A program made the position numbers and the translations under genes. 64,000 nucleotides of DNA, taken from contig CAYNIP010000016.1 of NCBI GenBank assembly GCA_964397305.1, forward strand, positions 1 to 64,000, written 5' to 3'. Below, piece after piece: positions 32,518 to 41,195 of the stretch. Each line of letters begins with the position of its first letter. Positions within the stretch are counted from its first letter, which is position 1. This DNA comes from JAAUTY01 sp964397305 (lineage in GTDB: Bacteria; Cyanobacteriota; Cyanobacteriia; Cyanobacteriales; Spirulinaceae). The notes under the pieces are model-generated. The model worked only from the letters and a program-made list of their open reading frames with translations. It did not search any database and was not told the origin of the DNA.

Positions 32518-32700
32518 TTAAGCCTGAGGCAAATTCTCAGAGGCAACAGTTAGCTTTGCTACATTGGACGGGCGATCGCCCGATTCTGACCAAGCTCGCC
32601 CCAGCTTCGACCAATCCAGCATGACTAACCGAGGCAGGGTTAAGCAGATGATCCCATTCACCAGCGTCATAACCCCAAAGCTCAAAATTCCCGTATCCAT
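32518..32700 (-). CDS. Small membrane protein, 60 aa, unknown
   Basis: ATG 32700 with GCGGAG seven to twelve bases upstream and a terminator downstream, which together make a credible free-standing gene. Residues 4-27 (GILSFGVMTLVNGIICLTLP) form one membrane segment; the rest is a polar tail. I do not recognise the family. Its size and single span are like small accessory subunits of cyanobacterial membrane complexes or stress-induced membrane peptides, but nothing in the sequence fixes a role. Confidence 0.65.
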   Translation of the reverse strand: MDTGILSFGVMTLVNGIICLTLPRLVMLDWSKLGRAWSESGDRPSNVAKLTVASENLPQA

Positions 32701-33009
32701 ACGCTATCTCCGCTTTCTGCAAGTCCATAACGCGACTGAGCACGTCAGGAACTTACTCGTTATTATCGCGAAAAACCTAGGGAGCGCGGTGGCAAAACTG
32801 ATAGAAATTTTCGAGGATGGTTATAAGTTGCTGTTAACTAAAGCCTACCTGGAGCGGCGCAGGCCTTGAAATCTCTACCCTAGGATAGTTGATCAAACGA
32901 GTAGAGCTTTCACAAGGTTTGTAGCGCGAATTTTGACCCGATTACTACCCAGTTTATAGCCTTAGTATACCCTAAGATAGATTCTTCAGCGCGATCGTCC
33001 GAGGGCATC

Positions 33010-33303
33010 AGGTGAACGAAATTTTGCGCGGGATGTTTGTACTCCTGCGCTCAGCTCTCCCTCTAAATCCCACTCCCAAGCTTAGGCGAGGGCCTTCTAA
33101 CTCCCCTTCTCCCAGCTTTGGGAGAAGGGGTGGGGGGATGAGGGCCCGGTAACGCTGAAGCGGGCGACCCGTTGAGTACGGGCTTGGCAAAGGCGCGGGC
33201 ATTGGGGGGGGATGAGGGCCCGGTAACGCTGAAGCGGGCGACCCTCTGCTCCTTGAGCAATCGCTCAAAATTCAGGGGAGACGCGCTTTTTTTCGTCCAC
33301 CCC
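33010..33303. mobile_element. Family E MITE-like element with 9-bp target duplication and internal duplication
   Basis: 294 bp with termini AGGTGAACGAAAT and TTTCGTCCACCCC (inverted, two mismatches). Flanks are GAGGGCATC at 33001-33009 and 33304-33312, a perfect 9-bp direct repeat. The interior has the two hairpins of the family and a 34-bp block, GATGAGGGCCCGGTAACGCT..., present twice (near 33138 and 33210). No ORF of its own is credible. Confidence 0.85.
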
Positions 33304-33312
33304 GAGGGCATC

Positions 33313-33490
33313 GCCCCAGGCTCTCCCCGAACCCCCGCTCCCAGAACGGGAGCAGGGGAGCCAGAAGGCTTGGTCGGGTCTCCCCCTCGCCCACATTTAG
33401 AGCAGCGGACTGCGGGGATGAAGGCTGCGAGGAGGGTCCTGAGTCTGGAATTTCCCAGGGTTGGCCGCGCCAGCAGGGTCGGAGCATTTT
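33313..33490. repeat. GC-rich repeat remnant
   Basis: Contains CCGCTCCCAGAACGGGAGC and GAGCCAGAAGGCTTGGTCGGG; similar text (GAGCCGGAAAGCCTTGTCGGG) lies at 44334-44400. It looks like a relative of the hairpin modules in the A/E elements. No gene. The adjoining 32870-33009 is AT-richer with nothing recognised. Confidence 0.5.
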
Positions 33491-33532
33491 AGCTCGTGAA
33501 CCGGGGTCCCTGGGCCAGGGGCGATCGCGTCT

Positions 33533-34411
33533 CTAGGCTGACGGCCCAGCCAGAGCCAGGGCCGGCTCCCGCACGACGGCCGTGGGCAGCGTGGCTTGGC
33601 GGCAGTAGATTTCAGCCGAATTGTTGGGGCTTTCGATGAGTTTCACTTTGTCCAGTTCAACCCCCAGAGCGGCTAGAGGTTGCTGCAACGTCTGGGCAAT
33701 GTAGAGGGCAATATTCTCGGCTGTGGGGACGACCTCGGCGAAGTAGGGGATGTCTTTGTTCAAAAAGGTATGGTCGAAGGGCTCAACGATTAGATCATCG
33801 ACAACCTTTTGTAGGTCGGGCAGATCGACAATCATCCCCGTGCGCGGGTCAATGTCCCCCGCGACGGTCACTTCGAGGTGGTAGTTATGGCCGTGACCGT
33901 GGGGACGGGCGCATTTGCCGTAGATCTCTACATTGTCCTCATAGCTGAGGCTGTCGAGGGCGAGGCGGTGAGCCGCGCTGAAGTGGGTGCTAATCGTGAG
34001 GGCAGCTTGCATGGCATCTCCTGTGTAATAGGCCCAGAGCTTGGGGTGTTCAAAGAGTTGAAGGCCAGCTAGGGGCAGGTGAGGCGCGAGCCGCTGCCAG
34101 ATTGTGTGGGCGATAAATTCTGTCGTCGGCAGCGTTTGCTCGAATTCCGGCCAGGTCGTGTTCAAGTAGGAAAAATTGAGGTCTTGAATGACATATTGCC
34201 GCAGGACCCGCTTCACCTGGGAAAGGTTTTGCACCATCCCGTATTGGTCTAGCTCACCGTAGAGCGAAACGTAGAGGACATAGTTATGTCCGTGGCCGGG
34301 AAAGCGGCTACAAGGGCCGAAGCGCTCTTGGTTTTCAGCCACGCTGAGTTCGGGGAGCCAGTAGCGGTGACTGGCGGAGAATTCGGCGCGGCGGTGGATG
34401 AGGCATTGCAT
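33533..34411 (-). CDS. Double-domain 6-carboxy/6-pyruvoyl-tetrahydropterin synthase
   Basis: 292 aa, ATG 34411, two PTPS domains in one chain. Domain 1 (about 1-125) has FSASHRYWLP, GPCSRFPGHGHNY and PTTEFIAHTIW; domain 2 (about 135-285) has FSAAHRLALDSL, GKCARPHGHGHNYHLEVTV, FDHTFLNKD, PTAENIALYI and IESPNNSAEIYC. Both keep the three Zn2+ His residues and the catalytic Cys. Products in the family are carboxytetrahydropterin for queuosine or biopterin-type pteridines, which cyanobacteria glycosylate; the choice cannot be made here. Fused duplications of this kind occur in cyanobacteria. Confidence 0.88.
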   Translation of the reverse strand: MQCLIHRRAEFSASHRYWLPELSVAENQERFGPCSRFPGHGHNYVLYVSLYGELDQYGMVQNLSQVKRVLRQYVIQDLNFSYLNTTWPEFEQTLPTTEFIAHTIWQRLAPHLPLAGLQLFEHPKLWAYYTGDAMQAALTISTHFSAAHRLALDSLSYEDNVEIYGKCARPHGHGHNYHLEVTVAGDIDPRTGMIVDLPDLQKVVDDLIVEPFDHTFLNKDIPYFAEVVPTAENIALYIAQTLQQPLAALGVELDKVKLIESPNNSAEIYCRQATLPTAVVREPALALAGPSA

Positions 34412-34505
34412 AGGGCGATCGCCAACTCCCGGAGGGACTCACAGTTGTAACAAATTGTAACCAATAACCATCACCCAGTTTTGCAGGCAGACCCTCCTAA
34501 GACCC

Positions 34506-34536
34506 GGACGCCAAGCCGGTAAGGACTTGGCCGTCC
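34506..34536 (-). terminator. Hairpin downstream of rpe
   Basis: GGACGCCAAG pairs with CTTGGCCGTCC (10 bp, one bulge, 10-base loop) 33 bases after the rpe stop. No T-run follows on the minus strand, so this is a weak terminator call. Confidence 0.4.
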
Positions 34537-34568
34537 GGCGTCAGCGCTGTAGGCGGGCCACACGAGCT

Positions 34569-35270
34569 CTAGGCGGTCACTAATTCCGCCGCTGGGGCTG
34601 GGCGCTTGCTCTGGCGGATGCCCTCGATGGCCTCAGCATAGTCCGGAGCCTTGAAGACGGCCGAGCCGGCCACGATCGCGTTAGCCCCTGCTTCCAGCAC
34701 TTGCCAGGTATTCGCGGGCTTCAGGCCGCCATCGACCTCAATCCAGGGATCAAGACCGCGCTCATCGCACATTTGGCGCAGTTTGCGAATCTTGGGCACG
34801 ATCTCAGGGATGAAGCTCTGACCACCAAAGCCCGGATTGACACTCATCAGCAGAACCAGGTCGCAGAGAGGCAGGACGTATTCCAGCAACTCTAGGGGCG
34901 TCGAGGGGTTGAGCACGGCCCCCGCCTTCTTGCCGAGGTCGCGGATCTGGCTCAGGGTCCGGTGCAGGTGGGGCGAAGCATTGTGCTCAGCGTGGACGGT
35001 GATCTGGTCGGCCCCGGCCTTGGCAAAATCTTCGACGTACTTTTCGGGCTCGACGATCATCAGGTGAACATCGAGGGGCTTTTGGGTGTGGGGACGAATC
35101 GCCTTGACGATCAGGGGACCGATGGTGATGTTGGGGACGAAGCGACCATCCATCACATCGACGTGAATCCAGTCAGCTCCCGCCGCATCAACATCTTTGA
35201 TCTCGTCGCCAAGGCGGGCGAAATCGGCCGAGAGGATGGATGGTGCAACAACGATCGGTTTTTGGCTCAT
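34569..35270 (-). CDS. rpe: Ribulose-phosphate 3-epimerase
   Basis: 233 aa, ATG 35270. It interconverts ribulose-5-P and xylulose-5-P in the Calvin and pentose phosphate cycles. The TIM barrel is complete: VAPSILSADFARLGDEI, DWIHVDVMDGRFVPNI (metal Asp/His), DVHLMIVEPEKY, LMSVNPGFGGQSFIP, EVDGGLKPANTW and ANAIVAGSAVFKAPDY. A single gene with its own promoter region. It links with the RuBisCO cluster 14 kb away and with the xylulose-5-P-using enzyme at 12.8 kb. Confidence 0.96.
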   Translation of the reverse strand: MSQKPIVVAPSILSADFARLGDEIKDVDAAGADWIHVDVMDGRFVPNITIGPLIVKAIRPHTQKPLDVHLMIVEPEKYVEDFAKAGADQITVHAEHNASPHLHRTLSQIRDLGKKAGAVLNPSTPLELLEYVLPLCDLVLLMSVNPGFGGQSFIPEIVPKIRKLRQMCDERGLDPWIEVDGGLKPANTWQVLEAGANAIVAGSAVFKAPDYAEAIEGIRQSKRPAPAAELVTA

Positions 35271-35487
35271 GAAAGCGGTCTCCCTCGTCTAAATAGGCGT
35301 CTACAAATTTGGTATCCATCCTAACAAAATTAAAGAAATATTAAAAGCAGGTGTCTTGGCCCAGGCCTGTCATCAGGCAAAATCACACTCCCGTCAGAAA
35401 GTCCAGGCAGCCTGAGCCAATCTTGGCGAGCCTCAGGGCTCAAAAGCCAGGGCTGGCAATGGCTCTAGGAGCGACTGGCGCCAGAGC

Positions 35488-35736
35488 CTAACCGCCGCTG
35501 ACGGGCGGGATGAGCACGACTTCATCCCCCGTTTGCAGCGGCGTTTCTGGCGGCACAAACTGTAAGTTGACCCCGAAGCGAGTGACGGCTCGCCAGCGTT
35601 CGAGCTCGGGGCGATCGCCCAGCAGTTTTTCCAGCACATCGCCAGCACAGGCCGGCTCGGGCAGATCGAGTTGAAGTTCCGGGACTTGGAAGGCCTCTTG
35701 GTAGGCAGCAAATAGCTTGACGGTGACAGTGATCAT
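35488..35736 (-). CDS. MoaD/ThiS ubiquitin-like sulfur carrier
   Basis: 82 aa, ATG 35736. The beta-grasp fold begins MITVTVKLFAAYQEAF and ends in the thiocarboxylate tail VVLIPPVSGG, the C-terminal Gly-Gly needed for adenylation and sulfur transfer. The LFAAYQEAF start and length point to MoaD (molybdopterin synthase small subunit) over ThiS. No other mo genes are adjacent. A small independent gene next to a tRNA. Confidence 0.85.
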   Translation of the reverse strand: MITVTVKLFAAYQEAFQVPELQLDLPEPACAGDVLEKLLGDRPELERWRAVTRFGVNLQFVPPETPLQTGDEVVLIPPVSGG

Positions 35737-35837
35737 GGGGGTGGGGGGCGATCGCCTGGGTTTCTCCTATTTTTTTCGCCTCAGCCGCCAATTTCCCCAA
35801 AAGCTATGCTAAGCTTAACAATCGTGCGATTGCACTA

Positions 35838-35911
35838 GGCTCAGTAGCTCAGTTGGTTAGAGCAGGGGACTCATAAGCCTCGTGTCGGGTGTTCAAATCA
35901 CCCCTGAGCCA
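35838..35911 (+). tRNA. tRNA with CAU anticodon (Met, or Ile2 if modified)
   Basis: 74 nt. Acceptor arms GGCTCAG and CTGAGCC pair fully, D-stem GCTC/GAGC, anticodon loop CTCATAA, T-arm GGGTG-TTCAAAT-CACCC, discriminator A; CCA is not encoded. The anticodon stem GGGGA/GCCTC has four pairs and an A-G mismatch at 31-39. The lack of an unpaired first base argues against initiator tRNA. Elongator Met is the best call. Confidence 0.9.
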
Positions 35912-36050
35912 TCTCTACATTGGGGTGTATCCCTCTTAAAGTACTCCAGGAAGTCAATCTCCCTCTGTCTGGGAGGAGTCGTGGATGGCGACAACCCCAG
36001 GCTCTCAGCTCGACAATCTGATAGGCAGTTGTTGGACTCCCCTGGGGGAG
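35912..36050. other. Intergenic stretch after the tRNA, nothing recognised
   Basis: No gene or known repeat until the family D element at 36051. The tRNA may be an insertion hotspot, given the three repeat types between it and the helicase gene. Confidence 0.4.
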
Positions 36051-36200
36051 CGCTGATGGAATTTCACAAATTAAATGCACCATTGCAGGGTTTGAGTCTC
36101 CCAAGCCTCAAACCCTTATCGGAACAGCGATTGACTGGGTTGAGGGCGCGGCAACTGTGCCCCTACCGAATTGGGTCGTTATTTCGTGAAAATTTATGGG
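36051..36200. mobile_element. Family D MITE-like element, copy 1
   Basis: 150 bp; begins CGCTGATGGAATTTCAC and ends GTGAAAATTTATG. About 93 percent identical by eye to 43335-43486 in the same orientation. Its right terminus has diverged (TTATGGG where copy 2 has TCATCAGCG). A conserved inner part GTTGAGGGCGCGGCAAC is shared. No ORF. Confidence 0.85.
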
Positions 36201-36204
36201 CCCA

Positions 36205-36240
36205 TCTTCCGCTGGCTTGAGCGCTGAAGCGCAACTACGT
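36205..36240. repeat. Copy of the GAGCGCTGAAGCGCAACTAC core
   Basis: GAGCGCTGAAGCGCAACTAC at about 36218-36237 is identical to the right arm of the 7510 hairpin. Only one arm is present. Confidence 0.7.
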
Positions 36241-36317
36241 TGATCTCCTCAATCTTGCTCCCTGATTGAGCTCCTAGATACACACAAGTCATGTTTGGCT
36301 TCATTTTTCCCTCGTTT

Positions 36318-36388
36318 GCCCCCTAGATCCCCCAATTCTGAGGGACTGGGAATTCCGTTCCCCCCCGAAATCAGGGGGCTAGGGGGGC
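36318..36388. repeat. GCCCCCTAG...CTAGGGGGGC inverted repeat
   Basis: GCCCCCTAGATCCCCC and AGGGGGCTAGGGGGGC form long arms around a 40-base centre with CCAATTCTGAGGGACTGGGA. C/G-run inverted repeats of this type are widespread in filamentous and unicellular cyanobacteria. Near 36455-36480 a fragment like the family C end (AGCTGTATCGCACTAGC) follows. Confidence 0.65.
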
Positions 36389-36624
36389 TAAAAACGGTCA
36401 GTTGGGGCTGTTACGAGATGTGTGTACTTAGTAGCCCCGATTGAGAGAGGAACTTTGAAGCTGTATCGCACTAGCTTCGGACAAGCTATACCGAGGGCCT
36501 GAAGCCAGCGCCGGAGGCCGAAGCTGTCAATCCGAACCTGTTAAACCGAACCTTGGGGAGCCAATCGAGGCGAAGCAGCTCGCGCTGAATTTGGGCAAGA
36601 CTATCGAAGACCGACTTCGGCAGA

Positions 36625-36665
36625 GCCCCCTCTTCGAGAAGCCGTTGCGCGTCTACCTCCCCTAT
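36625..36665. repeat. Internal fragment of family A
   Basis: TTCGAGAAGCCGTTGCGCGTCTACCTCCCC matches the interior of the 44175 element (TGCGAGAAGCTGCTGCGCGTCTACATCCCC). Termini are absent. It creates a short chance frame on the minus strand. Confidence 0.6.
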
Positions 36666-36732
36666 TTCTGGTCTTGACCCTGGTCCGAGGTGTCTCAAAA
36701 TTTCTGGCAACAACGACACGTCCTGGAGGACT

Positions 36733-39700
36733 CTAACTCTTTTCTCCGAAGGATTTCGAGCGGTGGTTGGCGTCGAACTCCTGGTGCGGAGAGCTTGGAG
36801 TCTGGGGCCAGATCAGGGTTAAGGGATCTTGCCAGCCGGCGATCGCGATGGTTAGCTGGTTTTGCTGGGCCTGGACTTGTAAGCAGCCGCTGAAGCCACT
36901 TTCTGGGCAGTCTAGGCTCAAGTGGTTTCCGGAGGCCCGGATGATCGCGCCATCGATGGCTAGGGTTTGGGCCTGGGCGTCGAAGCGGAAGCAGCGCTGA
37001 TTGAGGCGATCGCGCAGGAGCACTTGTTGCGTTGCGAGTAGAATTGTCACCTGCAAATGGCGCTCCTCAAACTGCCAGCCGTCGGCCTCCAGAGGCTGAA
37101 GCGTCAGGGTGGGCGGCAGGCCGGCAAGGCCTGGGGGGAGCGGGGGCGGTGAGCCTTGGGCCTCCAGGGCGGGCGGCTCTGGAATCTCTAGGGCGATCGC
37201 CCCCAGTTCCAAGTGCCAAGCCTGGGACTTTTTCTGCACATCAGCGCGAGCCCGCAGGGCCTTCTTCACCGAGCCCTGGCGGTGATAGCGCTGAACCTCC
37301 TGCTGGCGGAGGGCTAACCAGCGTTGGCGGGCAAAGATGGCGAGGGGGGGCAGGCCGTCTACATATTGCTCATAAAAGCTCAAGGCCTCGGCCGGGGCCC
37401 CGCTGCGTTCAAACGCGATCCCCACCTCGGGCACGGTGAGCTGCTCCGACCAGTGGGCTTGGAAGAGGACGCGCTCCTTGAGCCACTGCCCGTAGCGGCG
37501 GCGCTGGCCGCGTTCGAGTTGGCTGGGGGTGAGGCGGCTGTGGGCGATCGCCCGGGCCAGCGCAAACCCCAAGTCAGGCGTTGGAGCCGTCGTGCTTGCT
37601 TCCAGGGCCACGAGCACGGCCTCCCAATTCTCCCCTTTGCACTCATGCTGCACGAACTCCAGCAGAGCACTCTCCCCTTGAGCCTCCCCCACCAGGGCGG
37701 TGAGGCAGCGGGCGAGCTGGTCGCTGTCTTGGAGCCAGGCATAGACTCGCAGGGCCTGCTCCCACTTCTGCCGCGCCACCAAGGCGGCGGCGACCGGCTC
37801 CAGCCAGTCGCGCTCGCGGGGGCGTCCGGCCTCCTTCCAGGCCGTGACGATGGCGGCGTAGTGCTCGGCGGCGAGCCAGTGGCGCAACCCGGCCGGCAAT
37901 CCCACCTGCTCCGCCTTAGCGAGGTGGTAGTCGGTCTGGTCGGTGGCCCCGGCCTGCTCCCAACAGGCGATCGCCTGCTCCGCCTCGCCCGCGATGTAGA
38001 AGCAGCGACCGGCCAAGGCCGCCGCCCCGGCATACTTCGCCGCTGCCAGTTGTTGCAAGACGCTTCCCATCGCTTGCCACTGGCCCGAGGTGGCTCGCTC
38101 TGGAGATTGGTCCAGCAGGGTCGCGAGCCCTTGCTGAAACACCTGCACCACCCTTTGCCACTGGGTCCCAAACCGCTGCTCGGCAAAGGTCGGTTCCTCC
38201 AAGGAGCGGCTGAGAAATTGCCCAAAGTGCCAGAGCGGTTTGAAATCGGTCGGCGGCGCTGCCATCAGGGCCACCAAGGGTTGCAGGGCTTCGCGGTCCG
38301 CCCGCAGGCTCACCAGGGCGGCCTCTGGGGGGTTCGCGTAGCCTTCCGGCGAGAGGGTTGCTGCCCCGATCTGCTCGTACCAGATCGCCAGCTCCGGCCA
38401 ACAGGCCCCCTGCCAGAAGCTGTCCCAGGCGGCCTCCCAGTCCTGAATCGCGAGGAAGCACCGCCCCGCCGCTGCATAGTTTTCCTCAAAGTGTTGGGCC
38501 CAGGCCTCGGAGCGGCTAGCGGCCTCGCGATCGCCCAAGCGCTCATAGGCCCCCTGGGCCCGCCGCAGCAGCTCCGGATCAGCGCTGTCGAGGCCTTCGC
38601 TGTAGAAGGTACTGGCCAGGGCCGCCAAATCATCGGCGCTGATGCAGGCGGCCCGGGCCTCGGGATTGAGGAGCCGTAACCGGGACTGCCACAGGGAGCG
38701 GCGCTCTGGCTTTAGGGCCTGCAAGAAGGGTTCCACCGCGTCCGGCGTCGTTGCCCACTGCCAGAGACGGCGATCGCCCTCCTCCGAGTCCACCAGAAAC
38801 AAGCGCTCCGTCGCTCGACTGGCGGCCACGTAGAGCTTGTTAAAAAAGTACTTGATTTCTTCGGCCTGGGCAGCCTCGGCCCCCTGCCAGGCTTGGGGGT
38901 GACAGGCTTCGCCGAATTTGTAGAGCACCACTTGCCGAAACTCCAGCCCCTTCGCAGCGATCGCGCTGAGGACATTCCAGGGCGGCTGGTTCTGAGCGAG
39001 GGTCGCGGGCGACAGCAGCAGCGAGAGCACCGGATCATTGCGAGCGTAGTCCAGTTCTCCCCCCTGATCGCAGGGGACAATGATGATCGTATCCCGCAGA
39101 TACGTCTTCAGCTCTGCGGCAAAAATGTCATGCCCAAGGATCAACTTCTGGGGCTCGCTATCATGGGTTTGCCGAGCCCGCTGAGGGGTCAGCTCGGGTA
39201 AATCGAAGAGGGTGCTGCGCCAAAGTTGAATCAGATTTCCCAGGCCTACAATGGCGGGAGCCGAACGATAGTTGCAGGTCAACTCCGCAAAGTTCATATC
39301 CAAGTTGAGCCGGCCCGTGGGCGAGAGGGCGGCGATCGCGTCGTTATACACGGCGGCCTTGAGACTGGCCCAGCGAAAGCCCGTCGGATTCAGGGTCTGC
39401 AAGGGGTCGCCCGCAAAGGCAAAGGGCAAACTTTCGACGTGCTGCCCTTCTAAATCACAGTCGGAAAACACGGAGAGCCGGACGATTAGCTGCAACTCCA
39501 GCCGGGTAAAGTCCTGGGCCTCATCGCAAAAAATGGCTGTATAAGCGGGCTGATAGCACTTGAGTTGCAACACCCGGCGGATCAAGTCTTGGTCATCCCA
39601 CTTGCCCGTTTCTCGAGTGTAGCGATGATACCACTTCCAGACACTGCCATGAATCCGGGCAAAGTCCTCCGGGGACACCGTGCGCTCCTTGCGGGGAATC

Positions 39701-41109
39701 TCGGCGTAGTCGTCGGGTTCGAGGTAAGTATCCCGCTCATCCAGGTGGTAGCCCTTGATAAACGTGCGAATCACCTGCCAGCAGCGCTCCGGGGAATAGC
39801 CGCGCCAGGTGCGCTGCAACAGTTGCCGGAAGCGGTGAAACGAGATGTAGTTGGCATCGCTGAAGCGATCGCGCTCCTCCAGGGGCAGTAAATGGCGGAG
39901 GAAGCGCCGAAAAGCACAGAAGAAGGAACTCACATCGGGCAACTCAGCCGGCCGGCCGCCCCGGGCGAGGAAACGGTAGTGGGAGGCCAGCAAGGGCAGG
40001 GCCCGCTCCCGCGCCACCTTGAGCAGGCGATCGCTGTAGGCGAGGAAGAGGGGATGGGGCAAGGCGAGGGGATCACAACCCTGTTCCCGACAGGCCTGCA
40101 AGTGGCGGTGGCAGTAGTCAGCAAAGAGGTGAAACAGGAGCGTCGATTTGCCACTGCCCGCCTGACCATTGAGGAACAGCGGTAGGGAGGGCTGGCTGGT
40201 CGAAACGGCGTGGAGGATCGATTCTTCTTCCGCCGAGAGGGCGAGGTTGGCCTGGGCCGCGTTTTCAATCGCCAGCCAATTCGTCTCGTCGGCGAGCAAG
40301 TAGCTGGGATAAGCGCGACGGGCGATCGCCGTCAGTTCATCCAAGCTGGGGTCTTGGGCCCAGCCGGGGGAACCCTGGCCGAAGATCGTGGTACAGATCG
40401 AAACCAGCTCGGCCGCCGTCGGGGCCGGCTGGCAGGGGGCGAGGAGAAAGAGAAGGTCACGGCGGGGCCGGTCGCGAGTCTGCCAGCGGCCGTAGAGGAT
40501 GGCCACAGCCTCCGTGGGGTAGAGCCAGAGGCGATCACCCACCACCGCGCCTCCCAAGGGTTGGGGAGCATCGGCGAGACTGGCGATCGCGCGGTTGAGA
40601 GCCAGCCAGTGGGCCTGGATCGCCGGGTCCGCAAAGCGCTCGAGCCAGACCTCACTCTCATAGATCGTGACCCCCTGAACTTCGATCCGCAGGCTCGGCC
40701 GCTCCAGCCACAGGCGCAGATTGGGGTTGAGCGGGCGGGGTTGGGGTTGGGGCCGTGTTTCGGCTCGCCGCTGGGCCAGCCAGCGGCGCAGAGCCAGGGC
40801 ATCAATCTGGTGATCGAGAGCGCTATCGGCATAGTCTTCGCGTTCCCGGAGGAAGTCTTCATAGTCGCGATCGCCGCGCCGAAACACTCCCAGCCAGCAC
40901 AGCACGGGCTCCTGCTCGAGCCGGAGCACCCGGGCAATCAAGCGCAAGTTGCCTTCCTTGCGCTTCAAATAGGGATAGACGCGCTCAAACCGCGACAGAG
41001 CTTGCTCGAGGTTCAGCGCTTCAATTTCCGCGCTGAGCCGCTCGATCTGGGGCCAGAGTCCTTGGCGTTCAATTTGGGTGCGACAGGCGGCCGCAAAATA
41101 GACGTACAT
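36733..41109 (-). CDS. Giant SF1 (UvrD/Rep-like) helicase with helical-repeat C-terminus
   Basis: 1458 aa, ATG 41109. Residues 1-290 are an N-terminal region of unknown fold. The superfamily 1A helicase motifs are all present: Walker A LFLNGQAGSGKSTLL (about 311-325), Walker B AIFCDEAQDF (525-534), motif III FAFAGDPLQTLNP (563-575), motif IV CNYRSAPAIVGL (612-623), motif V LSAIAAKGLEF (714-724) and motif VI LYVAASRATERLFLV (759-773). Residues 850-1330 are Ala/Trp-rich TPR-like helices (YERLGDREAASRSEAWAQ, GRCFYIAGEAEQAIACWEQAG). The last 110 residues are beta-rich. The UvrD core plus TPR layout recalls the TRANK1-type helicases. No partner gene is adjacent. Role unknown: RNA/DNA remodelling or defence are both possible. 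Confidence 0.85.
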   Translation of the reverse strand: MYVYFAAACRTQIERQGLWPQIERLSAEIEALNLEQALSRFERVYPYLKRKEGNLRLIARVLRLEQEPVLCWLGVFRRGDRDYEDFLREREDYADSALDHQIDALALRRWLAQRRAETRPQPQPRPLNPNLRLWLERPSLRIEVQGVTIYESEVWLERFADPAIQAHWLALNRAIASLADAPQPLGGAVVGDRLWLYPTEAVAILYGRWQTRDRPRRDLLFLLAPCQPAPTAAELVSICTTIFGQGSPGWAQDPSLDELTAIARRAYPSYLLADETNWLAIENAAQANLALSAEEESILHAVSTSQPSLPLFLNGQAGSGKSTLLFHLFADYCHRHLQACREQGCDPLALPHPLFLAYSDRLLKVARERALPLLASHYRFLARGGRPAELPDVSSFFCAFRRFLRHLLPLEERDRFSDANYISFHRFRQLLQRTWRGYSPERCWQVIRTFIKGYHLDERDTYLEPDDYAEIPRKERTVSPEDFARIHGSVWKWYHRYTRETGKWDDQDLIRRVLQLKCYQPAYTAIFCDEAQDFTRLELQLIVRLSVFSDCDLEGQHVESLPFAFAGDPLQTLNPTGFRWASLKAAVYNDAIAALSPTGRLNLDMNFAELTCNYRSAPAIVGLGNLIQLWRSTLFDLPELTPQRARQTHDSEPQKLILGHDIFAAELKTYLRDTIIIVPCDQGGELDYARNDPVLSLLLSPATLAQNQPPWNVLSAIAAKGLEFRQVVLYKFGEACHPQAWQGAEAAQAEEIKYFFNKLYVAASRATERLFLVDSEEGDRRLWQWATTPDAVEPFLQALKPERRSLWQSRLRLLNPEARAACISADDLAALASTFYSEGLDSADPELLRRAQGAYERLGDREAASRSEAWAQHFEENYAAAGRCFLAIQDWEAAWDSFWQGACWPELAIWYEQIGAATLSPEGYANPPEAALVSLRADREALQPLVALMAAPPTDFKPLWHFGQFLSRSLEEPTFAEQRFGTQWQRVVQVFQQGLATLLDQSPERATSGQWQAMGSVLQQLAAAKYAGAAALAGRCFYIAGEAEQAIACWEQAGATDQTDYHLAKAEQVGLPAGLRHWLAAEHYAAIVTAWKEAGRPRERDWLEPVAAALVARQKWEQALRVYAWLQDSDQLARCLTALVGEAQGESALLEFVQHECKGENWEAVLVALEASTTAPTPDLGFALARAIAHSRLTPSQLERGQRRRYGQWLKERVLFQAHWSEQLTVPEVGIAFERSGAPAEALSFYEQYVDGLPPLAIFARQRWLALRQQEVQRYHRQGSVKKALRARADVQKKSQAWHLELGAIALEIPEPPALEAQGSPPPLPPGLAGLPPTLTLQPLEADGWQFEERHLQVTILLATQQVLLRDRLNQRCFRFDAQAQTLAIDGAIIRASGNHLSLDCPESGFSGCLQVQAQQNQLTIAIAGWQDPLTLIWPQTPSSPHQEFDANHRSKSFGEKS

Positions 41110-41195
41110 AGCCGGACGCGCCGGTGTAACCTCCTATACTGCGTCTTTCTATTCTAAGCGGCGGCTCGCTTCCTTGCCTCACAGCCGGTCGTGCC

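Noticed and set aside
35271..35487. Possible RNA gene or riboswitch between rpe and the MoaD-like gene
   Set aside because: No recognised conserved core or long stable stem could be found by eye.
36486..36719. 77-codon minus-strand frame upstream of the helicase 3' end
   Set aside because: Its middle is translated family A repeat sequence and there is no ribosome site; treated as chance.
37324..38679. 451-codon plus-strand frame opposite the helicase
   Set aside because: Antisense shadow caused by GC-rich codon use; no start signal or family match.
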